Positions 17,654-26,918 of a DNA stretch of 64,000 nt are shown here, piece after piece. Under the pieces are notes generated by a model. It was not told the DNA's origin and made no database searches. It was given only the letters and a program-made list of their open reading frames with translations. This DNA comes from Pasteuria penetrans (GTDB lineage: Bacteria > Bacillota > Bacilli > Thermoactinomycetales > Thermoactinomycetaceae): positions 62,001 through 126,000 of the forward strand of contig NZ_UZAC03000001.1 in NCBI RefSeq assembly GCF_900538055.1, given 5' to 3'. Position 1 is the first letter of the stretch. Every line of letters begins with the position of its first letter. Both the position numbers and the translations under genes were made by a program.

Positions 17654-20059
17654 TCAACCGTTACGGCTCCGATTTGTCTTCACACCACCGCGTCGGAAAC
17701 GCGTATCGGACTTAACCCTCGTTTTCTTCCGACTACGATGCACAACGGCAGACGCACTCTTGTCCTTTCCCCTAGCTGTTCTCCCAGTTCGTGGGAATCC
17801 TGACTGTGAATGCACCCCCGCGTAGGCCTTACCTCGTCGCACCCTATCCGGTTGGCGTGGAAACTCCCCCCCTTTATGGGTCAGTAGGCGAAAGTCAATC
17901 TGCTGCTCATTACAATTGACAGCGTGCACAATGACACGAACGAAATCACCAATACGAAATGTTCTTGTTGTAGTTTCGCCCACCAGTATTTGATTTTGGA
18001 CATGAAATACGTAGTAATCATCCCATAAGGAACTGATATGAACAAGTCCCTCAATCGTACTAGGAAGGGAGACAAAGATCCCAAAAGAGGTAACACCACT
18101 AATGATCCCCTCATACTCTTCCCCAATTTTATCAGCCATGAATTCCGTTTTCTTGCAATCCAATACTTCACGCTCTGCATCGATCGCTATTCGTTCCCGG
18201 AGAGAGGAGTTCTGGGCAATTTCCCCCAGATTTTCGTTCTCCACTTCTATTTCCTCCGCTGACCAACGGCGCAGGGATCCCCACGTCTGACGAAGAATAC
18301 GGTGGATGATGAGGTCAGGATACCTCCGAATGGGGGAGGTAAAATGGGTATAACATTCCGCCGCTAAACCAAAATGGCCTAGACACTCTGGCGCATATTT
18401 CGCCTGCTTCATGGAGCGGAGCAACATAGTACTAATCACATATTCACCGGGGGTCCCCTTTACCTTCATAAGCAAACGCTGCAAATTCCGAGGCTGGACC
18501 TGCTCTGAACGCCCACGCACATGGTACCCCATTCGGGCAATGAATTCATAAAAGGCTTGCAACTTCTCCCCATCGGGTTGCTCATGAACGCGATGGAGGG
18601 AAGGTATCCTGGCCCGACGCAGATGCCCCGCCACTGTCTCATTAGCGGCTAGCATAAATTCCTCGATCAGCTGCTCAGCGATGGAGGAGGGACGACGGAA
18701 AACACCCACCGGTTTCCCTTGCTCGTCCAAACGAACGATAGATTCAGGCACGTCAAAATCAATAGCACCACGCTGCAACCGGAGACCCCGTAGCAGCAAA
18801 GCCAAACGTTTCATCTGTTGGAAATCATCTAGGAGGGTGGCGTAACGGGCCGCCAGCGCCTGGTACCCTACCTCCTCCCCTTCGCTCAAGAGGCAACGAA
18901 CCTGTGTGTACGTCATTCGATCCTGGGTAGAAATGAGACTCGGATATATCTCATAGGAAATTTGCTTCCCGCTCCGTACATCGATTTCCATATCACATGT
19001 TATGGTGAGTCGATCCTGACGGGGGTACAGACTACACACCCCATTGGAAAGCTCAGGGGGAAGCATAGGTAGCACACGATCTACTAGGTAAACGCTACAA
19101 CCGCGCCGCGCCGCCTCCTTGTCCAAAGCCGTCCCCGCCCTGACATAATGGGAAACATCGGCTATATGGACACCCAATCGGACCCTGTGATCCCCGAGAG
19201 ACTCGATCGAAACGGCATCATCCAAATCCTTGGCATCCTCACCATCAATGGTAACCATTCTCCGTTGGCGAAGATCCCGGCGCTCCACGGGATCGTCCTC
19301 CACGGGAGGGGAAGAGGAAACCCCTCTCGCCTCCTGTAAAACCTCTTCAGGAAACTCCAATGGCAAGTCGTATTTGCAAATGATAGTCAGTATATCCACG
19401 CCTGGGTCACTACTATGACCTAAAATCTGGATGATTTCCCCAAGGACTCCCTGATTCTCATCATCCGGATGTAAAGCAACTACCACTTTAGACCCAGGGG
19501 TAACCGCCCCCCGCCAATGATCCGGTATCATGACAAAATCCAATAGTATCTTCTTCTCGTCCGGCACAACCGCCCAACAGGGCTCGGGGGAATATGCCTT
19601 TACCCGCAGATGCTCACGTAAGTCGATAAAGGTACCTACCAACCGACTACGCCCCCGCCGAAGAACACGGACAACTCTACCTTCTGGACGGTCACCACTG
19701 CCATATCGATTCACTCTGCGGTGAATACGAACCCAAACGACATCCCGATCCATAGCCCCATTGAGATCATTGCGACGAATATGAATATCCTCGCCTGGCA
19801 TATCCCCCGGGACAACAAAACCGAAACCCCGCGAATTGCCCTGCAAAACCCCACGAACAAACTGAAAATGTTCGGGTAAACCGTAACGTCGCCCGCGTGT
19901 CTCCACCAGCATGCCTCTGTCGCTCATAGTCCTCAATAAATCCCCGAATTCCCCCTCTGCAGTGGGAGAAATCCCTAACTTCTTCATCAAACCCTTCTTG
20001 GTAAGAGACCGATAGTTAGGTTGACTCATAAACTCCTGCAAATCCTGTTCCGTAATCAC
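17654..20059 (-). CDS. rnr: Ribonuclease R
   Basis: Start placed at GTG 20059 (VITEQDLQEFM...), 8 bases after AGAAGG, giving 801 residues; the in-frame ATG at 20140 adds a non-conserved leader. Domains: N-terminal winged helix (about 1-70), two cold-shock domains (with GFGFVVPGD), RNB catalytic domain (DGEDAKDLDDAVS with the metal-binding Asp residues; HYVRAGTALDKEA), and an S1 domain (EEYEGIISGVTSFGIFVSL). The C-terminal tail (about 730-801) is very Arg/Lys-rich. A 3'-5' exonuclease that degrades structured RNA and works with SmpB-tmRNA. Confidence 0.95.
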   Translation of the reverse strand: MITEQDLQEFMSQPNYRSLTKKGLMKKLGISPTAEGEFGDLLRTMSDRGMLVETRGRRYGLPEHFQFVRGVLQGNSRGFGFVVPGDMPGEDIHIRRNDLNGAMDRDVVWVRIHRRVNRYGSGDRPEGRVVRVLRRGRSRLVGTFIDLREHLRVKAYSPEPCWAVVPDEKKILLDFVMIPDHWRGAVTPGSKVVVALHPDDENQGVLGEIIQILGHSSDPGVDILTIICKYDLPLEFPEEVLQEARGVSSSPPVEDDPVERRDLRQRRMVTIDGEDAKDLDDAVSIESLGDHRVRLGVHIADVSHYVRAGTALDKEAARRGCSVYLVDRVLPMLPPELSNGVCSLYPRQDRLTITCDMEIDVRSGKQISYEIYPSLISTQDRMTYTQVRCLLSEGEEVGYQALAARYATLLDDFQQMKRLALLLRGLRLQRGAIDFDVPESIVRLDEQGKPVGVFRRPSSIAEQLIEEFMLAANETVAGHLRRARIPSLHRVHEQPDGEKLQAFYEFIARMGYHVRGRSEQVQPRNLQRLLMKVKGTPGEYVISTMLLRSMKQAKYAPECLGHFGLAAECYTHFTSPIRRYPDLIIHRILRQTWGSLRRWSAEEIEVENENLGEIAQNSSLRERIAIDAEREVLDCKKTEFMADKIGEEYEGIISGVTSFGIFVSLPSTIEGLVHISSLWDDYYVFHVQNQILVGETTTRTFRIGDFVRVIVHAVNCNEQQIDFRLLTHKGGEFPRQPDRVRRGKAYAGVHSQSGFPRTGRTARGKDKSASAVVHRSRKKTRVKSDTRFRRGGVKTNRSRNG

Positions 20060-20152
20060 GTTGATAAACCTTCTCCCCTCTCCAGCTCGGCACCTCCATT
20101 CCAAAGCGGGGTACCCAAATGGCCAGGGACTCGTCCACAATGACGGATTTCC

Positions 20153-20380
20153 CTACCCCCAAAAATTAAAAAGAATCAGGATCACTGCAAAAATTACTGC
20201 AAAAACAATGGTTGATCGATGCAGGAGGGCATCCATCCCACGTGCCTTCGCCTTGCCCGTGTTCTCTGATCCGCCGGTAATGAAACCAGCCAACCCCCCT
20301 GAACTTCCCGGTTGCAAGAGGATAACTAAGAGCATCAACAAACCCACAATCAACAGGGCAACCCCTAGAACCGAACGCAT
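20153..20380 (-). CDS. secG: Protein translocase subunit SecG
   Basis: 75 residues, two TM helices (about 4-22 and 54-73) separated by a Gly/Ser loop (LLQPGSSGGLAGFITGG), the standard SecG layout. Preceded by AAGGGGGGGTGG. Upstream of rnr, as in Bacillus. Auxiliary subunit of SecYEG, through which the precursors described here would be exported. Confidence 0.92.
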   Translation of the reverse strand: MRSVLGVALLIVGLLMLLVILLQPGSSGGLAGFITGGSENTGKAKARGMDALLHRSTIVFAVIFAVILILFNFWG

Positions 20381-21433
20381 TCTCCACCCCCCCTTCAGGC
20401 ATGGCTAGTTGCTCAGACTTCCCCCCATGGATTATCCCTTTCATTATAGCACAGGGCAAGGTGATTTCCTGAAAAGAAGGGCACACAATGCAACCCTGCA
20501 CATCGGTAAGACATATTTTGGAAAGGAGGATCAAGCAACCCCAAATTTAAAATCTCCAATCCATAGCATCACAGTTGCAGAAGTGGTACTATGAGGCGCA
20601 ATAGGTGGTTGTCGATAGAATCTAGAGAGCAGCCCATGATCCTCCTTGGCAACCCATAGAACCACGGTCATTCCCAACGAGGATCCGCTTGCAATCGTTC
20701 CAAAAGGAGTAAGGGGAAGATTTGGAGTGGGAAAGAATACAAAAATAATTTTTACTACTGTGTTATCGCTTACTGCTGTCTTTTCAGCAACATCCAATGT
20801 TTTTCCATAGGGAGGGGCGCGAACAGCCCTCCCCCATTTGCGTCTATAAGTATTACTACCCCAAAATATGTTTATTGATATCGATATCGTGTAATAATAT
20901 TTATAGAAATAAAATATACATATAGTTTATTAAGATGAACATAACAATCTAAAATCAAGGTGCCTTCCTGGCACAATCGTCAATATAATTGGAAATCGAT
21001 GCTCATTGGAGTTATCCAGTTCATCCCAGGGTTCTTCTTCCTGGTGCTACCGCGAAAAAAGGTATCAAACTTATTAAAATATTTTTGTAGATTAAATGAT
21101 GTGTTATGGAAATGTTTGTATTGTTAATGAGTATAAAACAGTCTGTTTGAGTATTTACAGCGTAAGTTCTTTGGAGTGGAAAGGTACCCCTTTCTGGGGA
21201 ATTGCACCTGAAAATTTCGTGCGATCGGTTATCTTTTGTTGAACCACCGAAATCACCGTGGGATCATAGGAACCGGTTCCTATCTCGCCCCTTTTGCGCA
21301 TACCAAAGAAACCGACATGAAGTCGAATTTTATTTTTTATTTAAATAGTATTATATATTAAACCCTATGTAGTTATTGGTGATCTTATCCTTATCTTCCT
21401 GATCTTCTTTTGAGGATAACGAACGGCCTGGGA
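20381..21433. other. Intergenic stretch upstream of secG, no firm gene
   Basis: Contains an 88-codon minus-strand frame (20531-20797) with no recognisable domain and no clear ribosome site; I regard it as doubtful. 20850-21400 is AT-rich with no structure I can identify. Confidence 0.35.
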
Positions 21434-22530
21434 TCAATGATGAGCAGATCCTTTTGCCATCATGGCCCGTGCCACCCTCGTCTTACCACGCACCTTCATT
21501 TTGGCCGCCTGAAAACGATTCTTCATAGAAGAACAAACCCTCTCCACAGCCGCACGACGATTACCCTTCTCTTTGTATCCCGGGTGCTCCATTTTGTCCC
21601 GTTGTTCCCGCCGTTGAATAGGACTGATCCGTGGTGCGCAGGACCCTCCCCCCCTCTTCAGAGGTTTGGCGGCACAGTGCTCGGCAAATTTACATCCCCC
21701 GCAGGTCCCCTCATGGAAGCGGGCCACCATCTTACCCTTGCCATTCTCTCCGGGTTGGTACGTGGATGAGTCGGGGGTCTTGCCACCAGGGCATCGATGG
21801 ATCGTTCCATCCTTTCCTCTCTTGAACCCGCTTACCCTTTTTTTACTGGGATTTTCCTTTCTCCCCAACATATCGGTTGGATGTATAGTCAACTCCGAAA
21901 TCCTTATCGGAATGAAGTGCTCCTTGGGTATTTACATGGGAGATTATACTCAATTTCTTCTCCTCATCACGGGCCTCGACAAGGTTACAAACATATCCTC
22001 TACACAATTGCTTACCCTTGGACACGACATTGGGCGTCTGGATCGAAGGGGCGGCTTTGCAGACTGCCTGATGGTAAGGTGGAACGCACCATGAGTTTCT
22101 TTTGCCCTTCCTGTTCAACCCTCTCTGTTTGCTCTCCTATCACCCTTTGCAACAGCATATGGACTGGGGTGGATTGGAACTCCTTGTACTGGTTCCCAAA
22201 GTGTTCGAGGACTAGGCAAATCTCTAGCAGTGTTGCCCTCCATTTCACCTTGTCCGTTAGGTGATCCGCTGGTAGAAGGAGGAGGGACCTATAAGAATGG
22301 GCCTGGGCTTCGTTCACATCGGCCATACCACAATCTGGTCGCAAGAAGATCTCCCATTCGGAAGGAAGAGGTAGGGCAAGTTTGGCCATCGTACGAACCG
22401 AAATCCTAATCACCAAGAAAATCAACATATTGCGGCTCAGTCTCCTGATACAGCTGTCGATAAGGGTTGAATCCATCCGATAAATACTGGGATCCATACC
22501 CACGAAGATACAAAACAGGAACAGTGTCAT
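21434..22530 (-). pseudogene. IS1182-like transposase, frameshifted and N-truncated
   Basis: Three overlapping frames together give an IS1182-type DDE transposase: first MDSTLIDSCIRRLSRN...LVIRISVRTMAK through STLPSGSLQSRPFDPDAQ (22530-22012), then NLVEARDEEKKLSIISHVNTQ (about 22000-21900), then the Cys-rich end CGGCKFAEHC ... RRAAVERVCSSMKNRF (21892-21434), containing the last catalytic Glu region. At least two frameshifts and loss of the N-terminal 150-200 residues make it non-functional. A more decayed copy lies at 30385-30840. Confidence 0.75.
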
Positions 22531-22650
22531 AATAAAATGTTATCAATTGCTTCACCAAAAGGTGAGACTAGATTTGTAGATGGGGCACTCCCCACAAGAA
22601 ACTGCACGGTCCCCCAAAACCAGTGCCGTCCATACTTTTAACACGATACC

Positions 22651-24588
22651 CTAGGAAGCTTTGTCAAAGGACTGCGAATCCCTAGGACGTGGACCACGCT
22701 GAAGAAGACCCTCCCTATAGATGTTTCCCGAGTTCCGATCATCCATTTCCCTCTTCATTTCCTTTAATGTCTTCTCTCTCGTACTTATCTCCTCCTCCTT
22801 CTCGTCTTCCTCCCTTTTGGACCCAAAAATAAGTGATTCCTTCTTTATTGACTCCAGATTAGATTCAGCACTCTTAATCCGGGCACGAAGCTCCCTGGAC
22901 GAAATATCCCTGTAAGGTCCGCTACCTGTCCCAAAGGTATTCAGTCCAAGGGCATCTTCTATGAATGGCCCAACCCGATCGGAAAAACTCTTTAGCCAAT
23001 CAGGTAGGGAAGACAATTGGGGAAATTTCTCTTCCAAATACTCTCCCAGTTCCGAACCCGACATGGCAGCAGCATCTTCTGCCTGCATACCTTCAGCGGT
23101 GTTGAATACTTCCCCCTTCGCTGTGGATCCAATATTGGATTTAAACCTCGTGCTAGATTTTTTACTTCCATTGTCCTTATGGATCGGATCGGATTCTTCA
23201 CCCCCCCTTTTTGCATCGACCCTATCACCGGTACTACTGTTCGGCACTACCTTACTATTCTGTTTCTCTTTTAGCTTCCCGTCCATCCATTGCTCCTTCG
23301 TCAGTTGGCAACCTAGATCTCTACGCGATCTTTTTCCGGAACCACAAAGTTGATCCCACTCTTGCCCCAGTTCCTGCCGTGTTGGTCCCGATTGCTGCTG
23401 TTGTAGCTGCTGGTTCTGATGTGGCTGTTGTGCCCCCGACAAAGCGGATGAATTCGGATCCAATTGTAGTTGTCGTTTCTCCAACCAATAGTAGAAAGTA
23501 CGAACAGGTATGCCATTTTCGATAGCAAACTCAGACACACTGATCTTGTCGCCATTTTTTCGGGCATTGAGGTACTTATTTACAAGTTCTTCTTTCTTTT
23601 CCTTCGTTTCCTTAGCATATTTAGTCCGTCGTTGTGCCCCCAACGAAGTGGATGGATTCGAATCCACTTCCACCTGATTACCATGATCCGCTGAATTCTG
23701 TTGTTGCAGCAGTTGTTTTTGCTGTTCCGGCAGTTCTTCCCGCTTTCCGAACCATTCTTGTCCCTTCACCTTCAGTCTTTCCAACTGCTGTTGCAGCAGT
23801 TGTTTTTGCTGCTGGTTCTTTTGTGCCCCCGACGAAGTGGGCTGTTGCTGCAGTTGTCGCAACTCCTCATCGTGCTGTTGCTGCAGTTGGAACAACTGCT
23901 GTTGCAGCGGTTGTTGTTGCTGCTGGTTCTTTTGTGCCCCTGACGAAGTGGGCTGTCGTTGTGGCTGTTCCACGCCATTATCATTCTGCCGTCCCAATTC
24001 CTGCTTAAACCGTTTCTGCGCCTCATACATCGGTTTCAGCTTCTCCTGATTCTCCTCATATTGCCTCTTCTGCTCACGTAATTTTCCTTCCGGCCTCGGA
24101 TCCGAGCTCGACTGATCACCCTGACCTTCGAGCGGTATTTCCCTCGTCGATTGTTGTAGCTGCAGCGGCTCTTGTGGTCGCTTCTTCGCTTCGTGTGACC
24201 CCTCTACTTTATTCAATTTCCACTTCCTTGGATCCGAGCTCGGCTGATCACCCTGACCTTCGAGCGGTATTTCCCTCGTCGATTGTTGTAGCTGCAGCGG
24301 CTCTTGTGGTCGCTTCTTCGCTTCGTGTGACCCCTCTACTTTATTCAATTTCCACTCATCCTCTTGCTGCTGTGGCTGCTGCTGTTGTTGCTGTCCTGAC
24401 GTTATCTCATCCGAAGCAAAAACAGGGGAGGGAAGTACAAAAAGTACTGTATATAAACAAAAAATATATATGATGGAATAGGACACGCGACGCAATCGTT
24501 GGGTAAACGAATCTAGATAACCAGCCATTATTATCCATATTTTTGATCCAACACCCAAGGATTCTTTATTCATTCCTGCATCGAACAT
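22651..24588 (-). CDS. Large secreted Gln-rich protein with embedded HTH and RSRR site
   Basis: 645 residues from ATG 24588 (GAGGAGG upstream). A hydrophobic export signal at 38-58 ends PSPVFASDE. Residues 65-300 are Gln-rich low complexity with two perfect or near-perfect 44-residue repeats (about 79-165) and four copies of an S-S-x-S-G-A-Q-x-x-Q-Q motif. Residues 332-372 (VNKYLNARKNGDKISVSEFA... NGIPVRTFYYWLEKRQ) look like a Psq/transposase-type helix-turn-helix, unusual in a secreted protein. KRSRR at 419-423 fits a furin site or basic nuclear-localisation cluster. The C-terminal 200 residues are helical and charged (KEEEISTREKTLKEMKREMD). No family recognised; a host-targeted effector is possible. 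Confidence 0.7.
   Translation of the reverse strand: MFDAGMNKESLGVGSKIWIIMAGYLDSFTQRLRRVSYSIIYIFCLYTVLFVLPSPVFASDEITSGQQQQQQPQQQEDEWKLNKVEGSHEAKKRPQEPLQLQQSTREIPLEGQGDQPSSDPRKWKLNKVEGSHEAKKRPQEPLQLQQSTREIPLEGQGDQSSSDPRPEGKLREQKRQYEENQEKLKPMYEAQKRFKQELGRQNDNGVEQPQRQPTSSGAQKNQQQQQPLQQQLFQLQQQHDEELRQLQQQPTSSGAQKNQQQKQLLQQQLERLKVKGQEWFGKREELPEQQKQLLQQQNSADHGNQVEVDSNPSTSLGAQRRTKYAKETKEKKEELVNKYLNARKNGDKISVSEFAIENGIPVRTFYYWLEKRQLQLDPNSSALSGAQQPHQNQQLQQQQSGPTRQELGQEWDQLCGSGKRSRRDLGCQLTKEQWMDGKLKEKQNSKVVPNSSTGDRVDAKRGGEESDPIHKDNGSKKSSTRFKSNIGSTAKGEVFNTAEGMQAEDAAAMSGSELGEYLEEKFPQLSSLPDWLKSFSDRVGPFIEDALGLNTFGTGSGPYRDISSRELRARIKSAESNLESIKKESLIFGSKREEDEKEEEISTREKTLKEMKREMDDRNSGNIYREGLLQRGPRPRDSQSFDKAS
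24098..24361 (-). repeat. Tandem 132-bp duplication inside the Gln-rich gene
   Basis: Units begin at 24098 and 24230 (GGATCCGAGCTCG) and are almost identical, encoding a 44-residue unit WKLNKVEGSHEAKKRPQEPL... Near-identity at the DNA level indicates a recent duplication. Confidence 0.9.
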
Positions 24589-24781
24589 GCTATAAAAAAC
24601 CTCCTCTAAGTTATTAATAAAATAATTTTTTTATATATACCAAATACCAAACTTCCACCAACAACAAACAATTCTATGCTAGCATGCCCATGGTATATAT
24701 GCAAACTATTAGGCCCCCTGTTATAACTGGGTCCAGATGGGTATAATGGAAGCTGGTTCCCCGTAAAGGGTGAACATGGAA

Positions 24782-24961
24782 ATGGCACGGAGAAAATTTT
24801 CGTTGGAATTCAAGCAGAGGGCAATTGAACAGGTCAGGGGTAGGCAACATGTTGTTCAGGTATCTAGACAGCACAACCTTGCTGTTAGCACGATTAACCG
24901 TTGGATAAAGGAGGACCAGAGAGGGCGTGTTAGCCGGCTCATTCTCCTCCTCGAAGGGTAA
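24782..24961 (+). pseudogene. IS3-family orfA fragment
   Basis: Encodes MARRKFSLEFKQRAIEQV... with the N-terminal HTH (VVQVSRQHNLAVSTINRWIKE) of IS3 OrfA, then ends early. A related, more decayed copy is at 36872-37161. No orfB is present. Confidence 0.75.
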
Positions 24962-25072
24962 TCGGAATTGCGTATGTAAAAGTGAGAAGGATAGGGTCGC
25001 ATAGGGCTAAATAAGGGCAACAACAGTAATAGCATACAACCTCCCCCACACAAGGAGAGATAAAGGAAAGCC

Positions 25073-25312
25073 ATGCAGCGGCGCCATTCTGGAACCCCCA
25101 CGATGGGGAAGCCAGGCGCCATTACACAATGGGCCGGGCCAACACAAACAACAGCGATGAGTTGGGGAGGAAGAAGGGTAGGGGCGCAAAAACCCCCTGG
25201 CCTAGGCCAGGGGGCAGGGGGAAAAGAACAAAAACACAAGGGAATCAAAACAAAAGATCAAGGGACTAAAGGCAAAAAACAGGGACCAAAAACAGGGAAA
25301 AGGAGAGCTTAG
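25073..25312 (+). CDS. Doubtful small basic protein
   Basis: 79 codons with a good AAAGGAAAG site. Product is rich in Lys, Gly and Gln (GGKEQKHKGIKTKDQGTKGKK) with no signal peptide and no known domain. A perfect 22-base palindrome (25193-25214) lies inside the frame, which makes a non-coding explanation just as likely. Confidence 0.3.
   Translation: MQRRHSGTPTMGKPGAITQWAGPTQTTAMSWGGRRVGAQKPPGLGQGAGGKEQKHKGIKTKDQGTKGKKQGPKTGKRRA
25193..25214. repeat. 22-bp perfect palindrome
   Basis: CCCCCTGGCCT followed immediately by its exact reverse complement, with no spacer. Could be a protein-binding site or an RNA hairpin. No T-run follows. Confidence 0.8.
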
Positions 25313-25668
25313 GTTCTACTGAGATTCCCGTTTCGTGTAGGAGGGATGTTTTGCTGACCTATGGATTCCTCCCAAGGGAATCCCCTGATTAAAATTAAAT
25401 TATTATTAAAATAGTATCTAACCACGATTCCGTGAAAAAGCACCCCTATAAAGCATTTTGTGCTATTTACAATCCGATTTAATCATAAATTTCTATACAT
25501 TTATTAACAATATAAAAATAATTGTCCATCGAAAGGGCACAAATAGAGGATTCTTAGGGACCACAAACTACCCGCTCTTGAATCTTACAGCGGAAAGTGG
25601 GATATGACCAAAAATTAGGTCATTAGCCCCTCTTCTGCTATAATGCTCCATATAAGATGGGACAATAA

Positions 25669-25739
25669 GAGCCGCATAATGCGAGAGTATTACGTGTGGT
25701 TCTGTGAGAGGGTTGGCTGAGATGCCATCCCTACTTGAC
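25669..25739 (+). mobile_element. Group II intron 3'-end fragment (domains V-VI)
   Basis: Domain V at 25669-25703 (GAGCCGCATAATGCGAGAG...GTGTGGTTCT), then a domain VI stem with GGTTGGCTGAGATGCC and terminal CTACTTGAC. The sequence matches the relic ending at 63272 more closely than the copy at 34747. No other intron domains precede it. Confidence 0.82.
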
Positions 25740-25827
25740 GTCGAGGAGAGAAGCAATCTATGGGAACGAAGTTCTGGAAGGAAATTGTCGAAACGGTTCT
25801 TTCTGCGGTAGCACCCACAACCATACG

Positions 25828-26172
25828 TTACTCGAAAATCCAGTCGTGTCGGTTCCTGTACTTCTTGGAGACTCTTTTGTTCGGGTCCCTGTACTTCTTC
25901 TTAAAAGCCCAGCCTCCGTCCTCCTCATCTGGGAACCCCCAATCTGTTTCACCTGAGGCCCAATCGGGATTCTGATGCCTCTCGCAGAGTACTTTACCAT
26001 AGATCCAATTGCATGTGTGATATTTCAGTTCCTTCCCCTCTCGATTAAAAACACGCACAGGTTCGGCCACATCCGCAGACACTTGCCCGAAAGATGAAGT
26101 AACAACAGCACCTGATAACATCAAATACGTGACAACTTTTGCTGCTCTCCCACTCCGTCCAAACAATTTCAT
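25828..26172 (-). CDS. Secreted precursor C (family signal peptide, divergent mature part)
   Basis: 114 residues from ATG 26172, with GGGAGGGAG upstream; the ATG at 26232 is too far from a ribosome site and precedes the family start MKLFG. Residues 1-33 match the A/B/E signal peptides (MKLFGRSGRAAKVV..., Q-V-S-A). The rest differs: two Cys (CNWIYGKVLC, 54-63), Asp/Glu/Trp-rich middle, and a basic end with two K-K-Y-R units (92-95, 103-106). There is no R-x-K-R site and no S-L-P-T motif. It shares the proximal upstream block (GTAGCATTA) with A, B and E. Confidence 0.75.
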   Translation of the reverse strand: MKLFGRSGRAAKVVTYLMLSGAVVTSSFGQVSADVAEPVRVFNREGKELKYHTCNWIYGKVLCERHQNPDWASGETDWGFPDEEDGGWAFKKKYRDPNKRVSKKYRNRHDWIFE

Positions 26173-26260
26173 ACGTAGAATACTCCCTCCCGAATCTAAA
26201 CTTTTCATCCAAATAACGTTATAAAGACTCATAACCCGTGTAATGCTACAGATGGAGTAG
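26173..26260 (-). promoter_or_regulatory. Proximal conserved upstream block of precursor C
   Basis: Minus strand reads ATCTGTAGCATTACACGGGTT...TCTTTATAACGTTATTTGGATG, closely matching ATCTGTAGCATTATACGGACT...TCTTTATAACATT upstream of precursor E. The distal block is not evident here. Confidence 0.55.
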
Positions 26261-26718
26261 TCACGTTGGCCACTTTGCGATGGTTCTTAGTAATCCAAAC
26301 TATCATCTAGTTTCGATTCCACTTGAAAATTAAACCCATACTTCCAGTATACCATCTCCAATAGTAACATTACCTATCCTAAGGATACTATACCCAGAGT
26401 AGTCGGAGCAACCCCCCCCTTTTTTTAGTCCACCGTGTTGTAAATGACCCACTAGTTTTTCCGGGTGGTACGGGCTTGGATACAGAACCAGTTTTTTTAG
26501 GATTTCCCCGGTCTGCTAAGGAAGATCAGAATCCCCAAAAATTGAATTCACGGAAAAATTACTGATGCGTCAGAAACGGGATTGGGGAATAATGATTGGG
26601 GAGTAATGTTATAATATTTGAATTACTTTGTAATTTTATATCCAATTATGTATATTAATATTTACAATTTACTGCGACAATACAATTTTTTAGGAGAGAA
26701 AGTCCCCCAAAAATGAAC

Positions 26719-26762
26719 CGGGGGTGGGATTACAATCGAAAAAAACAATATACCCCCACCCC
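26719..26762 (-). terminator. Terminator after the large secreted protein
   Basis: Long hairpin with GGGGTGGG/CCCACCCC arms, followed on the minus strand by CGGTTCATTTTT, about 160 bases after the stop of the gene at 26919. The loop is about 25 bases, so efficiency is uncertain. The rest of 26261-26918 is AT-rich and shows no gene. Confidence 0.5.
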
Positions 26763-26918
26763 TAAATCTCCCCTGGTCTCGTAACCATTAGGATCTGAAG
26801 ACCCAAAAAAGTGCAGAAGCATCTGAATTCAAACAACCAACAATTCATTTGAAAAAAGAATGCCTCCGAAATAGCGATCTTTTTTTTAAAACTCCGTACA
26901 GAACAACTGAATCGTCCC

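Noticed and set aside
20531-20797. 88-codon minus-strand frame upstream of secG
   Set aside because: No ribosome site, no domain and odd composition; probably non-coding.
23634-24008. Ala/Val-rich 124-codon plus-strand frame
   Set aside because: Antisense reading of the Gln codon repeats of the gene at 22651-24588.
24098-24361. CRISPR array
   Set aside because: Only two 132-bp copies, inside a reading frame and in phase with it; no repeat-spacer pattern. No CRISPR array seen anywhere.
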